Of a stretch of 64,000 nucleotides of DNA, positions 16,923 through 25,585 are shown piece by piece. How positions within the stretch are numbered: position 1 is the stretch's first letter; every line of letters starts with the position of its first letter. The notes under the pieces were generated by a model. That model saw only the letters and a list, made by a program, of their open reading frames with translations, ran no database searches and was not told the DNA's origin. The DNA lies in the NCBI GenBank assembly GCA_047600605.1, contig JASGKK010000003.1, positions 558,001 to 622,000 on the forward strand, given 5' to 3'. Origin of the DNA: CAYMZZ01 sp047600605. GTDB lineage: Bacteria > Bacteroidota > Bacteroidia > Chitinophagales > Chitinophagaceae. Made by a program: the position numbers and the translations under genes.

Positions 16923-19900
16923 CTATTGTTTGGTTACTTTCAACTGCACCCCTTCTGCAGTGCGCTCATCCTGTATGCGGATAAAGTAGTGGCCCGATGC
17001 CCAGGTGGTTGATTCCTTTACCGGCAGCAGGTTTTCGCCCGGCATCACCGGCAGCAGACGCTGATAGACCAGCATACCACTGGCATTCATGATACGCATG
17101 TTAATACGGCTGGCCTGGGACGCATGATACTGCAGGTACAATTGCCGGGCAAAAGGATTGGGCAATGCCTTGATAGCTGCATTGTTTTGTGCTGTTGGTT
17201 TGATCATCAGCACACGACTGTATTCATATTTGCCATCTATATCGACGATCTTCAGACGGAAATAAACGGCCGCCTGCAACACAGCATTCACCACATAGCT
17301 GTAATGATGCTCTGCAGCGGTTGTATTTTGTACAGGCACATTGCCGATACTTGTAAACAGCGTACCATCTGTGCTCCGTTCGATCTCAAAATGACTTACA
17401 TCTTTTTCTTCGGTAGTAGTCCAGAACAGATTTACCTGGTTATTGGCATAGTTACCACTGAAGCTGAGCAGGGTGAGTGGCAGTGCTCCATTTACAACAA
17501 TGGATACCGACCGGGCACTGGCGGGGCAGCCGTTGAGTTCATCGGCCGTAACCTTTAGGTTATATGTACCTGCGCTGGTAAATGTTGCCGTGGTCATATT
17601 AAACGCACTGTTGGTTATGCGATACTGACTGGTAGCATAGGCTTTGCCACTATTGTCAGATACACCATACCAGCTACCCGCAGAGATATTGCTTACATTA
17701 AATGTGACAGTGTGACCAACACTAACCATCGTGGATAGTGGCGATGCCGTGGGAACCTGCGGCGATGTACAACCAGTGGTGACGGTGGTACAGCCATTAC
17801 TTTCTGCTGTGCCTGCAGCCTGTGCCGTAGCTTTCAGTACAGCACCATAATACAATGTGCCCGCCGGCAGGGTAATATTCCAGCCGAGTGCTGCAGTGAC
17901 CGATTGTGATCCTACGAGATTGCCATCGAGATAAAGCCGGATCGTACCGGTAAAGGCACTGGGCAGAGTGCCGCTTATAGCAGTGGATATATCTGTATAG
18001 GCGCCGGAAATGACGGGACATACAGCGGGAGTGAGTACTGCGGCAGGCGAAGATGCTGCACTGGTACATCCACCACTGGTAAGTACCGCATAATACGACT
18101 CGCCACTCAACAAAGCAGGCACTACAGCCAGCCAGCTACCGGTGGCACCTACCGTCACCGCTGCGCCAACGGGGGTACCTGATGGTGCCGTGCCTTTATA
18201 GACCTGTACGAGAGCTCCGGGAGCTCCTGCCGTTCCGGCAATATTTACGGCACCGGTAAGCAGATTGCCGGTAGCATTTACACTGATCGCGGGTGGCTGC
18301 ACAAAACAACTAACGGTAAACTGTACCGACTGTGTCATGCATGATCCGGGTGTTTGCGCATAGATGCGGAGCTGATCGCCTGCATTGAGGCTAAGCCCGG
18401 TAAAAGTGAATGCACTGCCCGTCGCGCTGATTGAAGCGGCATGTGTTCCATTGATAAACAGGCGCAGTATCTGGCCCGACGTGGCGCCCGTACCGCTGAT
18501 ACTTGTATGATAGGGATAAATCGTTTGTGAAAGAGCAATAGCATTGGTGGTCAACGCTGGTGGCACACCACTGCTACCCGAGTTGATACATACAAACACG
18601 GGATTGGATACGCAGCTTCCATTTTGCGTTACAATCATATACTCGCCCGTAGCTACGTGATTGGTACCGCCCGAACATCCATTGGTATAATAAGCAAAGC
18701 TCGTAAGAGTCGGATAGGTGAGATTAGAAACAGTGCTCACAAGATTGGATGTGGGTGATGCAGTAGTAGATGGTAGCTGATATACTTTAATAGTATTGCC
18801 CAACACAGTCGAAGGCATGGTGCCACTGATGCCCTTCAATGATCCGCAGGTGAGTGCGGGAGCAGCTGGCAGAACCAGGCAGGCACTGGCCGTAATATTA
18901 TTCGACTGCAGGCAAGACGTTTCACCGGCAGACAGAGCTTTGGCATAAAACACATCTCCATTTACCACAGTAGGGACAATAATGGTCCAGATGCCACCGG
19001 TAACAACACTGGCAGTACTGACCAATACGCCATTTTTATAAAGAGAAACGGTAGCTGTTGATGGTTTCGTATTATCCAGTCGCGACCAGGTACCTGCTAC
19101 CGCTACGGCAGTACCTGCAGCAATGGAACCGGTGATTGCCGGTGCATTGGTACACACCGGAGGTTGTGCTCCAAAATTGCTGAGATCAATCGGCGGTTGG
19201 GCATTCACTACCAGTTGCCAGGCAGCAGATGTATTGGTATACGATGCATCATCCACGCCATATATATCCGAGCGCGTGCCCTGCAATGCAGAATTGGGAG
19301 ACGTGACCGTCGTAGCGGCCACCCTGATCGACGACGGGTTACCGATAGCACTCAGTGGTACATACCAGTCATAAAAATAATCGGCGTTATTATTATCCGT
19401 GGTCAGGGCTACTGAGATCTGAGAATGCGTATTGAGTGTAAAACTCTGTGGTGTGCCGGGTGTGGCCGTGCCATCAATGTTATATACACTTACTTCAAAA
19501 TTGCTGCGGAACACCACTTCGTATTCAAACCCCGGGTTGCCGGGACTGGTACCGGATGGCGCTACATAATTGGGATCTGCATTAGGCTGCGCAGTACCCA
19601 TCTTTCCATCGGTATCAATTAATACACTATATCCTTTTGATCCGCTTACAACACCTCCTATACGCAAACGGAAATAGATATTGGTGGCATCTTTATACAT
19701 ATAAAAACCAATACCATCTACCTGGGGCACTATATCCGTAAATCCGCCCGAGGGGCCCGTAAGCAGATCACCAATTGGCTCAGATATGGCAGGAGGCACT
19801 ACTCTGAAAGGTATTTCACTTTCAGCAATATCATCGGTAACAAATCCTGCTGTGGTAGCAGAACTATATCCATCTCCATTGGGGTTAAGAGCTGTTGTAC

Positions 19901-20003
19901 CCGCTCCGCCCGCAGGCCTTACAATAAGGCCGGGGCTTTGTGCAATTACTGTTGTACACAACAGTACAAAAACCGGTATTAACCAGCTACGTGTCGGCTT
20001 CAT
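16923..20003 (-). CDS. Large secreted protein with T9SS type A sorting tail
   Basis: 1026 residues from the ATG at 20003. The signal peptide is MKPTRSWLIPVFVLLCTTVIAQ. The middle has serial Ig-like or adhesin-like repeats rich in T, S, G, A and V, with repeated phrases such as TVVNGDVFYAKALSAGE, LLSGESYYAVLTSGG and LPAGTLYYGAVLKATAQ. The final 80-90 residues are the Por_Secre_tail type: IKALPNPFARQLYLQYHAS, MRIMNASGMLVYQRLL, SGHYFIRI and a basic end KVTKQ. This predicts export by the type IX secretion system and surface attachment or release. An inverted repeat shared with the receiver genes lies about 110 bp upstream, and a terminator follows. A longer form from further upstream lacks a good signal peptide. 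Confidence 0.92.
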   Translation of the reverse strand: MKPTRSWLIPVFVLLCTTVIAQSPGLIVRPAGGAGTTALNPNGDGYSSATTAGFVTDDIAESEIPFRVVPPAISEPIGDLLTGPSGGFTDIVPQVDGIGFYMYKDATNIYFRLRIGGVVSGSKGYSVLIDTDGKMGTAQPNADPNYVAPSGTSPGNPGFEYEVVFRSNFEVSVYNIDGTATPGTPQSFTLNTHSQISVALTTDNNNADYFYDWYVPLSAIGNPSSIRVAATTVTSPNSALQGTRSDIYGVDDASYTNTSAAWQLVVNAQPPIDLSNFGAQPPVCTNAPAITGSIAAGTAVAVAGTWSRLDNTKPSTATVSLYKNGVLVSTASVVTGGIWTIIVPTVVNGDVFYAKALSAGETSCLQSNNITASACLVLPAAPALTCGSLKGISGTMPSTVLGNTIKVYQLPSTTASPTSNLVSTVSNLTYPTLTSFAYYTNGCSGGTNHVATGEYMIVTQNGSCVSNPVFVCINSGSSGVPPALTTNAIALSQTIYPYHTSISGTGATSGQILRLFINGTHAASISATGSAFTFTGLSLNAGDQLRIYAQTPGSCMTQSVQFTVSCFVQPPAISVNATGNLLTGAVNIAGTAGAPGALVQVYKGTAPSGTPVGAAVTVGATGSWLAVVPALLSGESYYAVLTSGGCTSAASSPAAVLTPAVCPVISGAYTDISTAISGTLPSAFTGTIRLYLDGNLVGSQSVTAALGWNITLPAGTLYYGAVLKATAQAAGTAESNGCTTVTTGCTSPQVPTASPLSTMVSVGHTVTFNVSNISAGSWYGVSDNSGKAYATSQYRITNSAFNMTTATFTSAGTYNLKVTADELNGCPASARSVSIVVNGALPLTLLSFSGNYANNQVNLFWTTTEEKDVSHFEIERSTDGTLFTSIGNVPVQNTTAAEHHYSYVVNAVLQAAVYFRLKIVDIDGKYEYSRVLMIKPTAQNNAAIKALPNPFARQLYLQYHASQASRINMRIMNASGMLVYQRLLPVMPGENLLPVKESTTWASGHYFIRIQDERTAEGVQLKVTKQ

Positions 20004-20112
20004 AGGAATAGTTTTATGCTTTCGTTTCAAAAAGCAATACAAAATACTCCTGCAAAGCCCCGCTTCATATAGAGCTTTCTTTCATTTCGGCGTAGCTGAT
20101 TGTGCCGAAATG

Positions 20113-20132
20113 GTGTAGCATTTGTACTACAC
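20113..20132. promoter_or_regulatory. Inverted-repeat operator candidate, copy 3
   Basis: Half-sites GTGTAG and CTACAC with the same eight-base spacing as copies 1 and 2, about 110 bp upstream of the T9SS cargo gene. An additional TGTAG half-site overlaps to the right at 20137-20141. Confidence 0.5.
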
Positions 20133-20187
20133 TATTTGTAGTAGCATAGATCTTCAATCGCTCATCAGCGATTTTTATTAACACAAA

Positions 20188-20706
20188 TCAATTAATCCGC
20201 TTCCAGTAAATGATTGTACCCGTAAGTCCGCCATGTGGTTTCAATGCATAATCGGGAATTATGCCCACCCGCTGATAGCCCTGTTTTTCATAAAAGCCGG
20301 CAGCTCCATCTTCCTCAGCCGTATCGAGGTTAATAAGTGTACGTCTTTTTTCTCGGGCAATAAATTCTGCCTTGTGCAGCAGCATGCGTGCAATCCCTTT
20401 GCCACGATGACTTACCGATGTCATCATTTTAGCAATCTCTGCACGATGTGGTTGATTGGGCGGGCAATCCAGTAACAATGTCACTGTACCCACCAGCAAT
20501 TCATTTTCAAAGGCACCAAACACCACACGTTTGCCTTCGCGGGCTGCAGTCAGTGAGCTTTCCCAAAACAGGTTGGCATCTGCAGGCTGCAACGGATGCA
20601 TAAAGCTGACCGAGCCGCCATGTGCAACTGTTTCGATCAACAATGCAGATAATGCAGGTATGTCTGCTTCTGTGAGCGCCCTGATAGAAATAGCTGTGGA
20701 AGACAT
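20188..20706 (-). CDS. GNAT-family N-acetyltransferase
   Basis: 172-residue acetyl-CoA-dependent transferase. The acetyl-CoA binding motif A is visible as EIAKMMTSVSHRGKGIARMLL (residues about 89-109), with the R-G-x-G-x-A core. The last third has the motif B pattern AAGFYEKQGYQRVG. Substrates of such small GNAT enzymes range from amines and antibiotics to protein N-termini, and cannot be assigned here. It is transcribed toward the T9SS gene with about 55 bp between its stop and the operator candidate, and is divergent from the transposase gene across 70 bp. Confidence 0.92.
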   Translation of the reverse strand: MSSTAISIRALTEADIPALSALLIETVAHGGSVSFMHPLQPADANLFWESSLTAAREGKRVVFGAFENELLVGTVTLLLDCPPNQPHRAEIAKMMTSVSHRGKGIARMLLHKAEFIAREKRRTLINLDTAEEDGAAGFYEKQGYQRVGIIPDYALKPHGGLTGTIIYWKRIN

Positions 20707-20776
20707 ATATAAAGGTGTTGATCAAAGGTACTACAATCGTTTTTTTGTAAATTGTACTTCTTATTGTGTGTGACAG

Positions 20777-21400
20777 ATGGCTGTGAGAAAGAAAATATCA
20801 CCTGATAAAAGGCAACTCAGAGCCTTTTTTGCGGACTATAAGTGGGCGAATACGTACTTCATTACCACTGTTTGTAAAAATCGTTTCCCGTTTTTTGGCA
20901 ATATCATTAATGAGCAGTTGCAGATTTCCAGCGCTGGCATTTTTGTGATGGAAGAGTGGTTAAAAACGCCTTCACTTCGTAAGGATATGAATTTATTGTT
21001 ACATGATTTTGTGATTATGCCCGATCATTTTCATGGTATCATCCAAATTGGGATTAATAATTATAACGAAACCTGTCCAATAATTTTTAACCCGGTAGAG
21101 CAGGAATCGGCCTTTCACATTAATCCCTCGTGTAGGCCCGCCATGCATGGCGGGCCTACAGATGCCAGCGATTCTTTCGTCCTTAATAACCCAATACGTT
21201 CATTTGGCCCACAATCAAAAAATCTGTCTTCAATTATTCGTGGTTTTAAATCATCGGTAACTCAGCGGGTCAGAAAAATCAACCCCTCCTTTGCCTGGCA
21301 ACCGCGGTTTCATGACCGTATTATCCGTAATGAAAAAGAATACGAAGCCATTGTGTGGTATATACAGAATAATGTGCAAAATTATAATCACCCTTTGTAG
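20777..21400 (+). CDS. REP-associated tyrosine transposase (RAYT, IS200-like Y1 family)
   Basis: 207-residue single-strand DNA transposase/nuclease of the Y1 HUH type. The metal-binding HUH motif is H84-F85-H86 in MPDHFHGII. The region SKNLSSIIRGFKSSVTQRV and the WQPRFHDRIIRNEKEY block are diagnostic of the REP-associated subgroup. The catalytic tyrosine is probably Y195 in WYIQNN. Such proteins are single-copy housekeeping-like genes that nick and spread REP palindromes. A 30-bp perfect palindrome starting with a GTAG foot lies inside the gene (21131-21160) and encodes SCRPAMHGGPT between two core domains. The gene is AT-richer than its neighbours and appears intact, without flanking insertion-sequence ends. 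Confidence 0.92.
   Translation: MAVRKKISPDKRQLRAFFADYKWANTYFITTVCKNRFPFFGNIINEQLQISSAGIFVMEEWLKTPSLRKDMNLLLHDFVIMPDHFHGIIQIGINNYNETCPIIFNPVEQESAFHINPSCRPAMHGGPTDASDSFVLNNPIRSFGPQSKNLSSIIRGFKSSVTQRVRKINPSFAWQPRFHDRIIRNEKEYEAIVWYIQNNVQNYNHPL
21131..21160. repeat. REP-like palindrome within the transposase gene
   Basis: A perfect 30-bp palindrome whose arms read GTAGGCCCGCC, in frame in the RAYT coding sequence. It shares GTAGGCCCGC / GCGGGCCTAC with the stem-loop at 63674-63701. In E. coli the RAYT protein recognises a GTAG foot beside the REP hairpin, which matches both copies here. Confidence 0.8.
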
Positions 21401-21450
21401 AACTGCATTGCAATACGACTCTGCTGTGTAAGGCGTGCCTGCAGGGGATT

Positions 21451-22662
21451 TTATTTTCTTAAGAGCCTTTCTGCTAAACCGATCCCATATCTTTTCACCC
21501 ACCAGTGACTGATTATTACCTGTAGCATTATTATTAGCAACGCCACGCATAATAATTGCATTCGGTTTAACTGACCAAATAAGGCAAACCCGGGATAATA
21601 AAATAACACTGCACACAGGAGGCTCTGGGCCATATAATGGCTGAGAGAAAGCCGCCCCATTGGAGCCAACAGGGACAATAACCAGTTAGCGCGTGCCGTT
21701 TGCCATAACCATATTAATAACCCCAGCCAGCCCAGTGAGCGCAGCGTACGGGCGAGTTCATAATACTGCCAGCGTGTATCTTTTACAGTAGCTATTGGAT
21801 CGAAATTGTTTTGCCAGGCAGGCTGCACACGTTGCCAGCATAAAAAGAGGCCTGCTATCCCTGCCAGTAATAAGCCCTTATACACTTTAGGCGGTACATA
21901 ACCGGTGAGCCATTTCATTTTATAAAAAATAATCCCGGGTATTATCCAGATCAGTATATCCCATACATAAAATGCCGGAAAATCTGCGGTCTGCACCTGC
22001 CAGGCGCGTACTGCCTGTTGCTGATACAAACCTGCAAAGGAGCTGGTCTTGTCCTTTATTTCGTTTTGTATTCTTGTTTTTAAAATTGCGGTATCCAGAC
22101 CGGCAAAAGCTGCCTGATGTTGCATACTATCGCCCGGCAGACTCTTTTGCTTTATTGCCATTTTATCTTCAAATAACTTCCGGTTTGCATTGAGATCGGC
22201 AATAAATACACACAGTATGGCCATGCACAATAGTCGTTTTACAGGCCATTTGCGTACTGTATACAGCAGCATGCCGCAAATGGCATACATACACAAGATG
22301 TCCCAGAACCAAAGAAATAAATATGCATGAACCAATCCCAGTATCAGCAGGATGATCATGCGGCGGAAATATAACTGACCGGCTTGCGGCATTGGAAGCT
22401 TTTCCTGCCAGAGCATTAATCCGGCACCAAACAAAAAAGAAAGTATTGCCCGGAAGCTGCCATCCAGAAAAACAGCTGTAAGCAGCCAGTTACAGGCATC
22501 AGATACTCTCGCAGATGATAATAAGTATGGATTGTTGAGTGTATCGTAGGGAAGGCCAAATGCATAAATATTCACCAGCAATATACCGGCAATGGCCATG
22601 CCCCTCCAGGCATCGAGATGCAGAAAGCGGTAGGCAGCAGCAGGAGTTTTGACAGTGTGCAT
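21451..22662 (-). CDS. DUF418 multi-pass membrane protein
   Basis: 403-residue inner-membrane protein with roughly nine or ten hydrophobic segments. The start matches the DUF418 family: FLHLDAWRGMAIAGILLVNIYAF. The conserved C-terminal block is present as well: LLAPMGRLSLSHYMAQSLLCAVLFY, with the final helix before RYGIGLAERLLRK. The function of the family is unknown; it resembles acyltransferase-type membrane folds and some transport proteins. I take the ATG at 22662; a TTG seven codons upstream is an alternative. It stands alone between the RAYT gene (convergent) and the two-component pair upstream. Confidence 0.88.
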   Translation of the reverse strand: MHTVKTPAAAYRFLHLDAWRGMAIAGILLVNIYAFGLPYDTLNNPYLLSSARVSDACNWLLTAVFLDGSFRAILSFLFGAGLMLWQEKLPMPQAGQLYFRRMIILLILGLVHAYLFLWFWDILCMYAICGMLLYTVRKWPVKRLLCMAILCVFIADLNANRKLFEDKMAIKQKSLPGDSMQHQAAFAGLDTAILKTRIQNEIKDKTSSFAGLYQQQAVRAWQVQTADFPAFYVWDILIWIIPGIIFYKMKWLTGYVPPKVYKGLLLAGIAGLFLCWQRVQPAWQNNFDPIATVKDTRWQYYELARTLRSLGWLGLLIWLWQTARANWLLSLLAPMGRLSLSHYMAQSLLCAVLFYYPGFALFGQLNRMQLLCVALLIIMLQVIISHWWVKRYGIGLAERLLRK

Positions 22663-22732
22663 GTGGTTAATAAAATGCAGCAATCAGCAGATTCCACACG
22701 AAAAGGATAATATCCTCATTCTGCTACCCAGT

Positions 22733-23332
22733 CTATCCCTGCTTATTCAATAAATAAACCAGCTGCGGAAAACTATTGATACTGTTACGGCTCATCATGC
22801 GCCGGCGATGCGTTTTTACAGTTTCGATGCTGATATCCAGGCGGCGGGCAATTTGCTTGGACGAAAGTCCCTGTGCTGCCAGCAATGCCACTTCTTTTTC
22901 TCTGTCGGTAAGCTGAAGGGCTGGTCCATCTGTTGCATTCTTATCGGTTTGCTTCAGCATACGAAGACAGGCCATTTGTACTGCGACCAGCAACTGTGAA
23001 TCCGTATAGGGCTTTACGAGATACATTACCGGGTCAGTTTCTGCTGCCGCTCCTACCGTTTTGGTATCGGCAAAGGCAGTAAGAAAAATGACGCTGCAGT
23101 TGTAAAGCTGTTTCAACTGCGTGGCCAGTTCAATACCACTTACATCGCCACGCAGGCCTATATCACAGATGACCACCGTGGGCCAGGCCTGTGGCTGACT
23201 GCAAATACGCAGGGCCGTAGCCGCATCGCGCGCAATGCCTGTAACGGTGTAATCTTCCTCTTCGAGCAGGACAGCGATGCTCTCTGCTGTTAGCAGTTCA
23301 TCTTCTACAATTAATATTTTTTGTTCGCTCAT
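22733..23332 (-). CDS. LuxR-type response regulator
   Basis: 199-residue regulator. The receiver has acidic residues E10-D11 and phosphoacceptor D57 in VVICDIGLRGDVSG, and a KPY motif (VKPYTDSQL) at the switch lysine. The C-terminal HTH (about residues 138-197) reads LTDREKEVALLAAQGLSSKQIARRL, then SIETVKTHRRRMMSR. Its start codon overlaps the kinase stop by four bases, which indicates translational coupling and a cognate pair. The insertion of three residues after D57 (RGDVSG instead of PGxxG) is a feature of receivers that pair with HisKA_2 kinases. Confidence 0.93.
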   Translation of the reverse strand: MSEQKILIVEDELLTAESIAVLLEEEDYTVTGIARDAATALRICSQPQAWPTVVICDIGLRGDVSGIELATQLKQLYNCSVIFLTAFADTKTVGAAAETDPVMYLVKPYTDSQLLVAVQMACLRMLKQTDKNATDGPALQLTDREKEVALLAAQGLSSKQIARRLDISIETVKTHRRRMMSRNSINSFPQLVYLLNKQG

Positions 23333-25473
23333 GTTAGCTTGTTGTTGATGTGTATCCTGAATACAGTGCCGGCAGCTCCTGTTTTTTCCAGATGCCCGTC
23401 AAGCTGCTGCACCAGTGTACGCACCAGCTTCATTCCAAATGACTGCGACTCTGTAGCTGTTTCGTTCATCCCTTTCCCACTATCTGCCACCATCAACTCC
23501 AATGCATTCCCTTTCTGCTGCAGGCTTACCTGCACACGCGGCTCCTGACCACCGGCAAACGCATGCTTAAATGCGTTAGTGATCAGCTCATTTACAATAA
23601 GACCGATAGGAATGGCACGATCTATATCCATCGTGGCCACGGGCAGATCGACAGTTGTCTCTACGGTTTGGGGCGAATGTCCAAAGCTACCGGCGAGTGA
23701 GTTGCCGAGGTTACTTAAATAATCTGTCATGTCCACAGCTGCAAGTTCTTTGTCCATGTACAACTTCTGATGTATCATGGCCATGGCTTCCACACGTGAG
23801 CGGCCCTCGTCCATAGCCTGACGGGCCTCTTCATTTTCTGTGCGATAGCTTTGCAGTGAGAGCAACCCCGATACCACCTGCAGGTTGTTTTTGATTCGAT
23901 GATGCAGCTCGCGTATCAGTGTTTCGATCTGATTATTCTTTGATTGCAGTTCAGCAGCATGTTTTTTCTTGTTCCTGTAGCCAAAATAAAAGGCCGCCAG
24001 CAGCAAAAGCGTGAGCCCAAGTGCCAGTAATAAATAAAGCAGTTGCTGGTTTTTCTGGCTTAATAAAACAGCCTGTAGCTCTTTCTCCTTTTGTGCCAGT
24101 GCCAGCTCAGCTTCCTTCTTTTCTACTTCATACCGTGATTGAGCACGCAGAATGGCCGTTATTTCATCCTGGGTTACCAGCGTATCGCGCATCGCTACAT
24201 AACCGGCCTGGTATTTATATGCCTCTTCATAATCGCCGGCCGATTTATAATGCTCTGCCAGAAATTTATATGCATCTTTTTTACGGTTACCATTTTCATC
24301 CTTCAGCATATCGAGCGACTCGAGCAGCAAGCGTTCTGCGTCTGCTCTGCGGCCAGTACGGGAAAGTAATCCGCCCAGAACATTCATGGTAGAGGCAATA
24401 TCATAGCGTGCTTCTGTTTGCCGGCGTATGGCAAGCGCTTCACGCAAATGCTGCTCCGATTCCGGATAGCGTTGCTGCTCCATGAGATACATTCCGTAGT
24501 TGTGATGCACCAGGCCAAGCCCCGGCTTCTCACCGGTTTGGGTAAAAGCAGCCAGTGACTGGTTGTAGAAATAATCAACCGAGTCGAGCTTTTGTTGCGA
24601 AATACTCAAAATGGCCAGGTTTGAAAAATTGTAGCCAAGCGTTGTTTTATTATTAAACCGTGTAGCAAGAGCATTGGCCTGAAGAAAATAAGAACGGCTT
24701 TTTTCAAACTCATTCATCCGCATAAATACCAGTGCGATATTATTGTATGATTGCATGAGCCCCCGTTCATCGCGCAATTTTTCCTTTATCCGTACGCTTT
24801 CGAGGTGCATGTTGATCGCTTCTTCATGTCTTGCGGCTTCATTGTATGAGTTGGCCTTATTCATGTAAAGAATAGAAAGCAATGTCTGATCGCCCGTCTT
24901 ACCGGCAACTGCAATGCCTTCCTCATAATGCTTCAGGGATCGGGGAATATCAGCCAGACGGCGATAGATGATGCCCAGCCGGTTGTGGATGTCGGCCGTT
25001 TCATTTTCAAGTCCTGCTTCTGTAAATAATTTTAATGCCTGCTGGCCATTTTTTTCCGCATCACGCAGGCTGCCCATTGAATACTGGTTGCGGGCCATCT
25101 GACTTAATGCCAGCGCACGACCTTTTATATAACTGATAGTACTGGCCAGTTCAAGTGTGGTAGAGTCAATTGTAAGCGCCAGCCTGTATTGGTTCTGGCG
25201 GGCATACACGGCACTTATCTGCACATATGCATCTACTTGCCCTTCCTGATTTTTTGTCTGCTGATACAGCGCAAGCGCCTGCTGCGCATCTGCAAGCGGT
25301 TTATCTGTTTGCGAAGAAGGCCAGGCCTTACTGCGTTGCAAAAGGAGTACCGCTTTTTCCTTAAGGTCTGCTGATGCAGTTAATAAGCGGGTAAGACTAT
25401 CCGTACGCGATGACTGTGCATGCAATGCCGGCGAAAGCATCCACACACAGAGTGCTACAATCAGGCTTTTCAA
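23329..25473 (-). CDS. TPR-containing HisKA_2-type sensor histidine kinase
   Basis: 714 residues. The signal peptide is MKSLIVALCVWMLSPALHAQ. A periplasmic array of about eight TPR units fills residues 55-440 (for example ALKLFTEAGLENETADIHNRLGIIY). One transmembrane helix lies at 478-498, a coiled coil at 499-520, and the kinase core follows. The H-box is RELHHRIKNNLQ (His 524/525), followed by SRVEAMAMIHQKLY. The HATPase N-box is VNELITNAFKHAF and the G-box is DSGKGM. This TPR-kinase layout is common in Bacteroidota and probably reads protein or peptide signals in the periplasm. It is the first gene of a two-gene operon with the LuxR regulator. A -7 element lies about 30 bp before the start. 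Confidence 0.93.
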   Translation of the reverse strand: MKSLIVALCVWMLSPALHAQSSRTDSLTRLLTASADLKEKAVLLLQRSKAWPSSQTDKPLADAQQALALYQQTKNQEGQVDAYVQISAVYARQNQYRLALTIDSTTLELASTISYIKGRALALSQMARNQYSMGSLRDAEKNGQQALKLFTEAGLENETADIHNRLGIIYRRLADIPRSLKHYEEGIAVAGKTGDQTLLSILYMNKANSYNEAARHEEAINMHLESVRIKEKLRDERGLMQSYNNIALVFMRMNEFEKSRSYFLQANALATRFNNKTTLGYNFSNLAILSISQQKLDSVDYFYNQSLAAFTQTGEKPGLGLVHHNYGMYLMEQQRYPESEQHLREALAIRRQTEARYDIASTMNVLGGLLSRTGRRADAERLLLESLDMLKDENGNRKKDAYKFLAEHYKSAGDYEEAYKYQAGYVAMRDTLVTQDEITAILRAQSRYEVEKKEAELALAQKEKELQAVLLSQKNQQLLYLLLALGLTLLLLAAFYFGYRNKKKHAAELQSKNNQIETLIRELHHRIKNNLQVVSGLLSLQSYRTENEEARQAMDEGRSRVEAMAMIHQKLYMDKELAAVDMTDYLSNLGNSLAGSFGHSPQTVETTVDLPVATMDIDRAIPIGLIVNELITNAFKHAFAGGQEPRVQVSLQQKGNALELMVADSGKGMNETATESQSFGMKLVRTLVQQLDGHLEKTGAAGTVFRIHINNKLT

Positions 25474-25501
25474 TGAAATGTGTTGGTTTTGGTTTGCTTT
25501 C

Positions 25502-25509
25502 CAAATTTA
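25502..25509 (-). promoter_or_regulatory. -7 promoter element for the TPR kinase operon
   Basis: On the minus strand, TAAATTTG matches TAnnTTTG fully, 28 bp before the ATG at 25473. No convincing TTTG element is seen 17-23 bp further upstream. Confidence 0.35.
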
Positions 25510-25585
25510 TCAATACAATTTCATTATTGATCGGCTGATACTGCATTTATCAGAGAAATGCAACAGATAGCTATTTATTTGTATT

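Noticed and set aside
21131..21160. Insertion that breaks the transposase gene
   Set aside because: The palindrome keeps the reading frame, adds ten codons in a variable linker and leaves the HUH and tyrosine regions intact.
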